This document shows positions 29,801 to 38,429 of a stretch of DNA of 60,000 nt, one piece after another. The stretch lies in the NCBI RefSeq assembly GCF_910592395.1, contig NC_088309.1, positions 16,248,599 to 16,308,598 on the forward strand, given 5' to 3'. A program made the translations under genes and the position numbers. Within the stretch, counting starts at the first letter, position 1. Each line of letters begins with the position of its first letter. This DNA is from Lineus longissimus. Lineage: Eukaryota > Nemertea > Pilidiophora > Heteronemertea > Lineidae. The notes below the pieces were generated by a model. It did no database searches. It saw only the letters and a program-made list of their open reading frames with translations, and was not told where the DNA came from.

Positions 29801-29891
29801 TGTTGGGATTAACTTTCTTACACTCAGCCAGGAGAACCCGGAGATGAGACTGAACACTTGCTTCATCCTCCCCTTCAGGAACAACCACACT
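25126..29891 (-). CDS. SAMD3-like gene, three visible exons
   Basis: The exons are 29,685-29,891, 29,037-29,108 (or from 29,116) and 25,126-25,424, each with GT/AG borders and phase 0. Exon 1 reads PEGEDEASVQSHLRVLLAEC, then KMKRTAHHRQ. Exon 2 reads ATVGILLLPTWFQEKPESLF. Exon 3 starts DEVPGPSPVIEV and ends with VLYVFDVQYPDTIKDSLKF and KLRA. This is the order of a large invertebrate and fish family annotated as SAMD3-like or uncharacterised; function unknown. An expected segment between exons 1 and 2 was not found. A one-base frame change near 25,343 lies between NELEFAIK and MDKVEVV. The 3.6-kb second intron holds GTC elements, minisatellites and a MITE. It may be a pseudogene. Confidence 0.6.
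25559..25665. repeat. Minisatellite, GGTAAAAAAGGCACC type
   Basis: About seven units of a 15-18 base word (GTAAAAAAGGCACCG and variants). Reverse-complement units recur at 27,945-28,150 and 28,285-28,375. Confidence 0.8.
25683..26438 (-). mobile_element. GTC-repeat family element, inverted copy
   Basis: Bounded by GCTCACC (25,683) and GGTGAGCC (26,431-26,438). It holds two ~298-bp monomers (TGACCTCTRTGACCTTG at 25,812 and 26,110), each with a CCCCTGGTGGCC word, and ends in a short GACGACG run. No ORF of its own. Confidence 0.7.
26439..26800. repeat. Minisatellite units and unassigned spacer
   Basis: 26,439-26,500 has four GTAAAAAAGGCAC-type units directly beside the end of the inverted element. 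The remainder has no supported gene. Confidence 0.5.
26801..27905 (+). mobile_element. GTC-repeat family element, full copy
   Basis: GCTCACC at 26,801 and GGTGAGC at 27,899-27,905 are inverted ends. After the left end comes a GTC microsatellite (26,840-26,886), then three tandem ~300-bp monomers marked by AAGGTCACAGAGGTCA at 27,154, 27,455 and 27,771. The first two carry CCACCAGGGGG; the third carries an expanded version. Non-coding. Confidence 0.75.
27945..28510. repeat. Minisatellite array and 224-bp tandem duplication
   Basis: GTGCCTTTTTTACC units fill 27,945-28,150 and 28,285-28,375. The unique sequence from 28,151 (CCATGTAGTACATTGTAAGC and following) is repeated from 28,375 with a 224-bp offset and only two or three differences over ~135 bp. 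The duplication therefore includes minisatellite plus unique sequence and is recent. Confidence 0.85.
28733..28973. mobile_element. MITE with TACTGTAGGATTCC ends
   Basis: TACTGTAGGATTCCGCCTGT and following bases at 28,733 match the reverse complement of 28,950-28,973 over 22 bases, then with one mismatch. If the outer TA is the target duplication this is a Tc1/mariner-type element. The 241-bp interior is non-coding; an apparent ORF there is exon 2 of the SAMD3-like gene reading through its intron. Confidence 0.65.
29177..29288. mobile_element. 112-bp foldback MITE
   Basis: CATCCTGAATACA and TCAGGGGTTCTTACTG at the left are paired in reverse order at the right end, with about six extra bases in one arm. 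ACC flanks both sides (29,174-29,176 and 29,289-29,291). It lies in an intron of the SAMD3-like gene. Confidence 0.65.
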
Positions 29892-30074
29892 CTATAAAAG
29901 AAAAATTATTTGGTTCACTGATGCTGGCAAAGGCGGAATATTCACACAGTCTATCCCAATGGGGACGTTAGCTACGAAAGTTGGCAACACGACACCGACA
30001 CCTACAATACAATGCAACCCTTTTGTACACGAAATCGACCAGGGACCAATTAGCAGAACTGTAAATTTCTCATC

Positions 30075-30479
30075 TTAGAGGATTTCTTTTAGGTCATCAC
30101 GATCCTCAAAATTGAGGCCAATCTTTTTTAACTGATATCTTATTATTTTGGAGTAATTTGCCAGGAAGAATTCCATTAAAAACCTAGTGTCTCTAGAAAT
30201 ATTTTCTTGCACTACCTTTTGGAGCACATGTTCCTCCTGCAATTTTAACAAGAACAGGGCAAAGTGTTTCTGAATCCCATACAACATGTCTTCAATTGAC
30301 AATTCCTCATTGATAACAACTTGTTCACCTTCTCCATCCTCAATATCCAAGTTAACATCCATTATATCACTATCATAAGTTACATTGTCCAGTGGATGCA
30401 TTAGTGACAAATGCCTGGCATATTTCAGATCAGAGAATTTCTGTAAAGAACAGTGGGGACATCTGAACACATGAGGCAT
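30075..30479 (-). CDS. C2H2 zinc-finger protein start, uncharacterised
   Basis: The 134-codon ORF starts at an ATG. Residues 7-28 (FRCPHC, then RHLSLMH) fit CX2CX12HX4H. An acidic stretch (40-55) and a helical C-terminal half (LFLLKLQEEHVLQKVVQE, then RFLMEFFLANYSKIIRYQL) follow. Invertebrate uncharacterised proteins often combine a single N-terminal finger with such helices. An internal TTCTTTACAG could also be a splice acceptor. It sits between a SAM-like exon and the SAMD3-like exons on the same strand, so it may belong to that gene. Confidence 0.45.
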   Translation of the reverse strand: MPHVFRCPHCSLQKFSDLKYARHLSLMHPLDNVTYDSDIMDVNLDIEDGEGEQVVINEELSIEDMLYGIQKHFALFLLKLQEEHVLQKVVQENISRDTRFLMEFFLANYSKIIRYQLKKIGLNFEDRDDLKEIL

Positions 30480-30509
30480 CTTGATTCAGTGCACCTTACA
30501 ATGCCTTAC

Positions 30510-30610
30510 CAAGGAATGCAGGGGCGAAATCTCCCAGGCCAATATCATCCAGCCAGCTTGCCACATTGTCTTTTGACCATGTATTGGTTGCTTCCTTCAC
30601 AGTCTCCATT
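30510..30610 (-). CDS. SAM-domain first exon (partial)
   Basis: The exon is bounded by TTTACAG (acceptor) and TTG/GTAAGG (donor). ATG at 30,607-30,609 begins METVKEAT, then WSKDNVASWLDDIGLGDFAPAF, the first two helices of a sterile alpha motif. The rest of the SAM domain was not found downstream before the zinc-finger ORF, so it is skipped, lost or farther away. The upstream acceptor implies a 5' untranslated exon outside. Confidence 0.5.
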
Positions 30611-30751
30611 CTGTAAAAAAAATTATGGTTGTGGTAGTATCAATCAATGATCAATTTTAAGAGGTACCAGGTATGTCATTTTGTCAGAAAATATTACATA
30701 TTTAACAATTTATGGTAAAGACCAGTAATATGTAAAGTCAAGGACTTAGTG

Positions 30752-31639
30752 AGCCCCCCTTTAGGTCGGGGGAGCACCCCCGAACCCCCCTATGATAGCG
30801 TAACGTTTTTACCCAGTACAACGGAGGGGAAACCCCCCCAAACCCCCCATGTTGGGACTATGCATAGTTCCTTCTGACACATTTTTGTTTTGGTAATGTA
30901 ATACATTGTGATTGTCCTTATTCACGGGAATCGAGCGTTTCCAGTGATATACGACACAAATGGGTTGTCCTCATACATTCACTTTGGAAACGCATTTTAA
31001 AATAGATGTTACGTCCTGTTAATGGGGCACGTCATCATCGCGTACATTTGGGAAAAACTCCCTAACGAGACCGGAGCAGACGGCTGAAAGTAGTTTAATT
31101 ATTGGCCGCTAGGGTGCAGTATGTCGCTCACCCGAATTTTTCACGCAACTTTTGCTAAATAGAGCTAGTTCTAGTTTGTGATTCATTTTGATACTTCAGA
31201 TTTGTGTAGTAGACCAAAATAACTTAGTCTTCAGTGTGGTTTTAAGCAGGAAAAACATATTTGTTTTTCTTAAAGTGCCTTTTTTGGACGGGTGTGCAGT
31301 GTGATTGTTTTGTTTATGTCACGTGACCTCGACCATGTCGACACAAAATTGAAATAAACCACCCTTTTCTATCATTATTTATGATGGATATTTCTCTAAT
31401 AAAAATATCAATATAATTGGCCAATTTCTTAGGCATATGTAGCGAATTCCCATGAAGATTTAAATTAGATGTTCTCGTAACCTGTTACAACTGGTCTGAT
31501 TTATTTATTCAGCGCCATTTTGAAAAACCAAAAAAAATTGTTTGTTGGATATACAATAGTTACTCTCTTTATTTCTCTTCATTCATTATATACTCCCGCA
31601 CACACGTGTATCTTAAGAGCCCCTCCTAAGAGGGGGGCT
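30752..31639. mobile_element. Probable DNA element with AGCCCCCC ends
   Basis: AGCCCCCCTTTAGGTCGGGG at 30,752 resembles the reverse complement of the right end (AGCCCCCCTCTTAGGAGGGG at 31,620-31,639). The ~890-bp interior has no supported ORF. No target duplication was seen. Confidence 0.4.
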
Positions 31640-32694
31640 TATTAATATCGTAATATTCACTGTACATACATACGTTCATTGATTTAAAAATGATTAAAAA
31701 AATAAAACTCCTCCCCTGTTTTATTGCATGTCTTGTAAACATTTATGTCGATTAGAAAAGATGCTACAATTTTTTATTAGCATTTCTGAAACACGTCAGA
31801 ATTTTAAAAGTCCCAAGTAAACATCCTCCACAATCGAGAGAAAATAGTTCCACTTTCAAAAGCAGCATATGTAGGGTCATAGGCAAATTAGGAGCAGTCC
31901 TGAGGGCAAAAAAACTATCACACCTCATGATCAAGCGTATAGACAACTTTAAGTCTTGTTTTTTATAATTCTCCCATGATCTCACTCTAGGGGTAAGTTG
32001 TTGCAAAATTCTGGCATGTCTGGCCATCATGTCGGGAGACATGTCATTCCGGGCCCGCAGGCGGAGGGCCGGGAGAGGGGGTTTGACATGGGGTCAGGAG
32101 ACTGCAGTGGGGCGGGGGGGGGGGGGGGGGCAGGGGGTGTAAGGTCTTGTCGTGATATTCGGCCCTTCTGGCCCCTTTGGGGCTGAAGGAGCTACATGCA
32201 ACACCACGAATCTCGGGGACTGTGGGGGAATTGAGAGATAACAGGGGCAGGATAGTGCCTTAGATTGATTTTGAATACAGTGGTGGACGGATTTTTATGG
32301 GGAGGCCTGGATGCAGAGCCTGTGAGTTTGTCCACGTATAGGAGTGACACCTCTCCCTGGGCCCTAATCTAATGAATGTTACTTGAATTTGACCAGGAAA
32401 CATTTTAGGCATCGCTGGGACCAGGTGTGAAAGGAATAAATGTCCTAGGAAAAGATGTCTGGCTTACAATAGTCCGGTTGTCGAGGCCATGGTTATGGTT
32501 TGGGTTAGTGACATAGGAACACTGGGGCTGCTACAACTGCACAATGCTTCCAAGTGCCACGGGAACTAGGGACATACCCACAAGGTTATCCTACTGACTA
32601 AATGACTGAAAAGGGTTAACTATAAACCTGTTATCTTCTTCTCCTTTGTAATGAGGTTGCCTCTGTCTCGCGAACGCTTTACTAATGATACGGT
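31640..32694. other. No gene; G-rich tract
   Basis: A G-run of about 18 bases at 32,111-32,130 inside a GGGGT/GGGGC-rich stretch could form a G-quadruplex. The minus ORF 31,764-32,042 has no recognised domain. Confidence 0.45.
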
Positions 32695-33088
32695 AATAAC
32701 AATATAAGGTTTTCAAGAGAACCATTTCTTTCCAGGTTTTCACAAGAACCAATAAGGATTTGCTGGAGAACCCCCTGGCGTGGAGGTTTTCTGAAGAACC
32801 CCTGAAAAACCATGTCAGGGTCAAAGAACCATATAAGGTTTTCTAGAGAACCATTTCTTTCCAGGTTTTTACAAGAACCAATAAGGGTTTTCTGGAGAAC
32901 CTCCTGGCATGGGGGTTTTCTGAAGAACCCCTGAAAAACCATACCAGGGTCAAAGAACCATATAAGGTTTTCAAGAGAACCATTTCTTTCCAGGTTTTCA
33001 CAAGAACCAATAAGGATTTGCTGGAGAACCCCCTGGCGTGGGGGTTTTCTGAAGAACCCCTGAAAAACCCTTATTTCTAAGAGTGTAC
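32695..33088. repeat. 129-bp tandem repeat, three units, in a CACTCTTAGAAA-type element
   Basis: GGTTTTC(A/T)AGAGAACC recurs at 32,708, 32,837 and 32,966, a spacing of 129 bp each. The right end reads CTTATTTCTAAGAGTGTAC, the inverted form of the MITE end at 23,247. Because 129 is divisible by 3, a minus-strand frame stays open through all units; this is a by-product, not a gene. Confidence 0.8.
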
Positions 33089-33908
33089 ATCCACTATAGT
33101 AGTGCTGTATCACTTACAGTTCTTACAGAATTCTTACAGAATTTCTATGGCTTATCTCAGAATCCGCAGTCGTACCAGATACCGGAGGTGATTATAGCAT
33201 GGGTGTTGCCAGTGAAGTTGGTTTTCATATTTAGTATTTCATCAAAATAAAATTTCGTCCAATTGTCTAATTGTTTGTGTCTTAATCCAACATATTTATC
33301 TGGCGATGCCCACGCGTTAATTCTAAAACAACAAGGTCAAATCGTAAAACGTTAATCATGTCAAAATGTTAACTTTATTAAAAAATTGTAGAGGCCTAGG
33401 TGGCATGGTAACCTACATTGAAATATAGGCCTACCGCTACGAGTATGATCATTTTAAAAAAATGGAAAAGAATACTCTTTCACTCGGGCTTCTAAAATTA
33501 AATGAAATATAATTGATATTTTGTCAAAATACAAAGCAAAGGCCTACATGCATACATGTGTCGACAGTATGTTACACGAACTAGAATCAACGCTTGCCGA
33601 CGCTATATCAATAATGCAGTTTGGAACAGAGTCTGCCTCGATCGGCAGCAATTTGACACAGAATTTGGTAGGCAGTGTAGCGCAAATCGCCTGCCGGGAG
33701 TTGATGTAGTGCTGTACCAGGTAATTGTGATGGCTGGCAGTCGGGTTGCGGTGGGATAATGATCGTTGAGTGACGGCGGAATATTTATATGCGATATTTA
33801 CGGCTGTGTTTGTGTAACTATTGGCTTGAATTTAAGCATGGCAGAGGTGAACTCAAGGAGGGCGGCTACAAATTTAACAGGGCGGGCTAATTTTAGACGG
33901 GCGCATTT
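33089..33908. other. No gene seen
   Basis: Short ORFs only. This is the region into which the 3' part of the transposase-like gene at 33.9 kb should extend, but its family sequence stops at about 33,950. Confidence 0.45.
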
Positions 33909-36900
33909 TCACTGCTCAAATTTAAATGGCCTGGCGAGAACACTGCCACTGTAAAAACCATCTTCCAGCACTTCAGGAATGTCTATGAGGAATGTAATGT
34001 AAGGGACTATCCCGCATGTGTGGAAATCATGGTCAGCAGCAGCAAGTGTTGCACCATGATGCGCACGGACACCTGTTGATATGGGTACATCGGGTTCACC
34101 CACAGGTACAATCGATTTGTCATCACTACAAACGAGAACTGAATGCGACCTCAAGCTTATCGCCATCTGACGAAGCATCTTCCACTGGTGACCACAGAAC
34201 CACTGGTCTTCGTGCTCCTGGCGCAGCAGCCGCTGCTGAACCGCATATTTGACATTAAACCAACCAGTGTAGTTGAGTGCTGTTTTTTTTAAATTGTTCT
34301 GCGGAGAAAAGTTCAAGCGAATCCATGACACAGATGGGGCAGGAGTATCTTCCGGCAGTCTGTCCGAAATAGTTTCCTTCAAATCGCAAACCGACATCGC
34401 AAATGGTAGATACATCAGGTCATCGTGGTGCCTGTCGTTCACAGCACATGTTTCATCTAGGTACCGCTGAAGCTCTTCCCAGAAAGGGTTAAACAGAGCA
34501 TTGTGGGGCCTGCCATTCAGTTTCCGCAGATCATAGAACAAATCTGGGTTGTCGCTGCTGGCCAACCAGGCAACAACCCTACAATCAACATCCTCCATCT
34601 TCGACGTTTCTGTACTTGACTCATCATGTGTGAGATACTTGTATATATCCCTCAGTACTGCTGGCTTTATACCTGCTGGTGTGTATCTGTCAAAAAATTG
34701 ACGCCGCATAGATCTTGTCGAGTACAAGGGAATGTGTTTTGGAATATCATTCACCACTTGTATCATTTTCTCATCACTTGAACCTGTGGCGTAGGTTCTC
34801 CAGATAAAATTCAGGTTTCTCAAGTTCCCACCCTGTTGGTAGGTATACACAGCAACCGAATATGGTAGCCAATCTCTCCTTTCATATCTGTCCTCAGGCT
34901 CATAGTTCAACAAATGCAAGTGTTTGTACTCTTTAAGTTCACAAATCAAATGGCCTCACCCAGTTGTTGATATTCAACTTTGATTGGACCTGTAACACCA
35001 GGGAATACTTTGTAAAGCCAGTTGTCTTGCAATGATCTGATTGGTTGAGTTGAAGACCATGCAGCAGATTGACGTTTGCTGTGTGCGGTTAAATAGTCCA
35101 GATAGGACTTAAAAGCCTTAGCCAAGTCGTCAACGTTCACTTTGAATGCCTTGAACTTGCTGTTGGCAAACCAGGGCAACATGAGTATCCGTGCCAATTC
35201 ATCAAGGGGAATTTTCAGACCATCACTAGTTAGCTGAAATAAAAAAGTGTCAGGTCAGTTCATGTCAAGTGAGAATGCACCAGTGGGCGATCATTCAATG
35301 CCATAGGCTTCTAAGAACTTTGCACAATTCTTGCATTGTAGGCCTACATTGTACATGTATATGGGGACAAAAACCAATAGTAAAAGTTGACTTCGCCAGT
35401 ACAGGGAAATGCACAATTTACAAGAGGTTTAAAGGCTGGACCCGGTGTTCAGTCGAAAGGATTAGACATGAGATCAGTCTTACCATTGGTTTTGCCTTGT
35501 GGTTATGTATGTAGTCGTTGAAGTCTTTTATATCGTTGAAAGCCACAATCGGGATGGACCGCTGTATAAATATATATAAATGATGCTTATATAGCGCAGT
35601 ATCCAGACAATTGTCCACTCAATGCGCTTTACAATGGAAACACCAACTAATCCAAAGGCCTCCCGAACGAGGTGGTTTTTCATAAGGACTCTGAATGAGT
35701 TAAGGTTGTCGCACAATCTCAGTCGTTCGGGCAGAGCATTCCAGAGCTGTGGGGCTGCAAGAGAGAAAGCCTGGTCACCGCATGATGGTACAACCGGCTT
35801 TGGACTCACCCGCAGCCTGACACACCCCTGCGATCGCAGGTCGAACGAGTGAGACTGCGCGACAATGAGCTCGGTAATATAACATGGAACAATCCATATA
35901 TTGCTTTAAAAGCAAATATGAGAACCTTGTATTGAATTCGCTGTGCTACCGGCAACCAGTGCAGTTCATGGAGAATTGGCGTTATATGCACCGACTTCCA
36001 GCATCTGACTACCAGACGAGCAGCAGTGTTCTGCACTTTCTTCAATGGCCCCACTGTGATTGCCGGGAGACCAACAAGTAGGGAATTATAGAAATCCAGT
36101 CTCGAGGTTACCAGAAGCTGGGTGAACAAGTGAGTTGCATCTGCTGAGAGATACCTCCTGACTTTGCCTATGTTGTGTAGTGCCATATTCGCACGTTGGA
36201 CAATGGAGGAGACATGCTGCTTAAAAGTAAACAGGCTGTCGAAAATCACTCCAAGATTCCTTGTCATGGTGTGCAGCTATGTACCAGAGGGCCTCACTAA
36301 TCACACTCAGGACATCCACGCCAACGGTGTCAACTTGCCTTGGAAGAAAGCCAACGTTCATGGCCTGACAAATCTCCAATAATTTGTTGTACTCCCTGTT
36401 ATGGGAATTCGTTGGTGCCCTGAAATATGAAAAGACAGAAGTTAATACTGGTATATGAACTGTATTGACATGCATGTTTTGGACCGAGGTTGCATGGGAA
36501 AAGTTTACCGATCTTGGTACCGGTACTTCAGAACAATGTCTCATTGTCCGTCGAGGGCTAAAAAAGATTCTCTTGAAATTTCTAGGTCAATCACCTCATG
36601 GTGCATGGACAGTGGACATCTCTTTGATATGCAGTGCAATAAGCCCACTTCATTTAAAATATGCAGCAGAGAGTAAACTCAGCCATACTTCATACGCCCA
36701 TGCATGCCTAAGCCTAGCTGTGCATTTCGAATGCAGATAGGCCTAGGCAATGGTAGCACCCACCTAGGTCTAGTCCTAGGCAAGCCAAGGCCACAGGCAC
36801 AGGCCTTGTATTAATAGGGCCTAGCTTCAGAGCTAGGCCCATAGACTTATAGCATGATAGAGACAGACAAGCCCAGCAGCAATCTGACATGACAACTGAG

Positions 36901-37292
36901 TCTTGCACACAGTTAAAGATTGTGATGCGCCTGGCTGACGTCCTACATCCTAGCCAAAGGCCACATGTACATACATCATGTACATCAAATTTATTATGTA
37001 TGCAGGCTATGCCCACGTGCGTAAACAAGTTGGGGGCTACATACCTTTGAGGAGGGATGTTGCTGTAATTCCTAGCAGCATTCATAAGGACGTCTATTGC
37101 ACTCGGCGTCACATCGTCAATCCTCTTCTCTTCAGTCTGTGCTGCTGCGTGCTTGACTTCGAGGATGCGGCACCCAAACGAAGCAGCGGTGTCTGACGGC
37201 ATGTCAGCTTGGAGAATCGTACTTGGTCCATTCTCCGTAGTTTTCCCTTCTATGGATAGCACCCCTTGGCGATAAGGTCGCCAATAGTTCAA
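33909..37292 (-). pseudogene. Multi-exon transposase-like gene, LINE-disrupted and 3'-truncated
   Basis: The exons are: 37,045-37,292 (MPSDTAASFGCRILEVKHAA; donor CAAAG/GTATGT); 36,266-36,419 (APTNSHNREYNKLLEICQAM, phase matches), interrupted by a LINE at 35,566-36,265; the remainder to 35,484 (donor ATG/GTAAGA); then 35,233-33,909. The last contains LPWFANSKFKAF, VVAWLASSDNPDLFYDLRKL, VCSDDKSIVPVGEPDVPIS and ADHDFHTCGIVPYITFLIDI. These motifs mark a large invertebrate transposase-like family, and the Asp residues in SDDK and DHDF may be catalytic. A direct 5-bp duplication (ATTTG ATTTG at about 34,945-34,954) breaks the frame, and the conserved C-terminal part after YSGSV is missing. Not named to a superfamily. 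Confidence 0.6.
35566..36265 (-). mobile_element. CR1/L2-like LINE, 5'-truncated, inserted in an exon
   Basis: NLGVIFDSLFTFKQHVSSI, then VTSRLDFYNSLLVGLP, then HITPILHELHWLPVAQRI, then GDQAFSLAAPQLWNALP. This is the reverse transcriptase C terminus of CR1/L2-type LINEs. A frameshift lies near 35,808. The 3' end is TATATAGCGCAGTATCC-like, followed by a short TATATAAATG tail. It interrupts the host exon just after the codons for LWYIAAHH. Confidence 0.8.
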
Positions 37293-37764
37293 GATCCATT
37301 GTCAGTTGGGTATGTTGAGACACTATGGCGATACGTTTTCACTCCTTGCCAGTGGGACACCACGAACCACATGGACGCCATGTTGCCGTTCTCAGCTGGT
37401 TCTGACTCATAACAATGGACTGGTTCTCGTCTTAATATCTACTGTGGATGCATTAGGGAAGGACAAGAACCAGTCTAGGTCTGGCAGAGCTGGTTTGGCA
37501 TTCGCACTTTCAATTCAAATGATCAATCTGACGAAGCTAATTTTAATTCAATCATGTCGAATTTTGATTTTGAAAAAAATATTTTTGATCTTTTAAGTTA
37601 CTGTCGGGCGTCGGAGCTCAAAATAAAACAATTTTTTTTAAAAAATCGGTAATGTTCGAATCGGCGGATCCGAGACTGGCTAGATATACAATTTTTTTCT
37701 TTTTTCTTATTTCAGACTTCGGGAGGTCGGCGGATCCGGGCACCAACTGATAAAAAAATTCTCG
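37293..37764. other. Spacer between two minus-strand transposase-like genes
   Basis: No gene supported. CGGCGGATCCG occurs twice (near 37,669 and 37,725), separated by a poly-T/A tract. It may contain the promoter of the downstream gene. Confidence 0.4.
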
Positions 37765-38397
37765 CCTAATGGGTTGTCTCATATTTGGCATATAGCGGAC
37801 CTCTTGTTTTGGGATATTATCTTTGTATCAATTGGCATTGTATCCAACCCACATTGGGACCTTGCCGACATCTACAGCATGATTCATCATCCACATCAAG
37901 TCCAACTTCCTTGCAGCATCACTGACATCAGGGAGGTTGAAGACATCTCTGTATTTATAATGGAAAACTGTCATTTTCGGTTTTTTGCGATATGGTTCTC
38001 GTACTAGGTCTTGTTGCTCCAATGACCTTTTCTTCCCCCTTCTGACGCTAGGGATGATAGTTGGAAGTGGTGCTGACTTGTCTGTTTCAATTGGCCTGAT
38101 TTCTTTGGATTCATCTGGTACGTTCTGGTAAAGGATGCCCATTGTGTCGTGTAGTGTGTCCGCACCAGATAATATGTTAGTCAACTCATCAAAATTATTA
38201 AATGCAACACCCATTGGCTTGCCTTTGAGGGTTCCATCAGGGCACGACACAGTTGTCTTTCTTGAATTTGCTCTGCTGTTTCTGTTTCAAGTTCCTCTAT
38301 GCAGTGGTAGTTAATGCTGTGGCCAAAACATTTCAGACCTGAACAACCTTTTTGGCTCACCGTAGGGGAGTCTATACGATACCGCAGTGTCCGTCGT

Positions 38398-38429
<32 letters not shown>

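Noticed and set aside
32682-33113. 143-codon minus ORF with three repeats of ~43 residues
   Set aside because: Open only because the tandem unit is 129 bp long; no start context, no splice context and no family.
37306-37596. 96-codon plus ORF
   Set aside because: No domain, and it lies in the spacer between two minus-strand genes; it could be chance.
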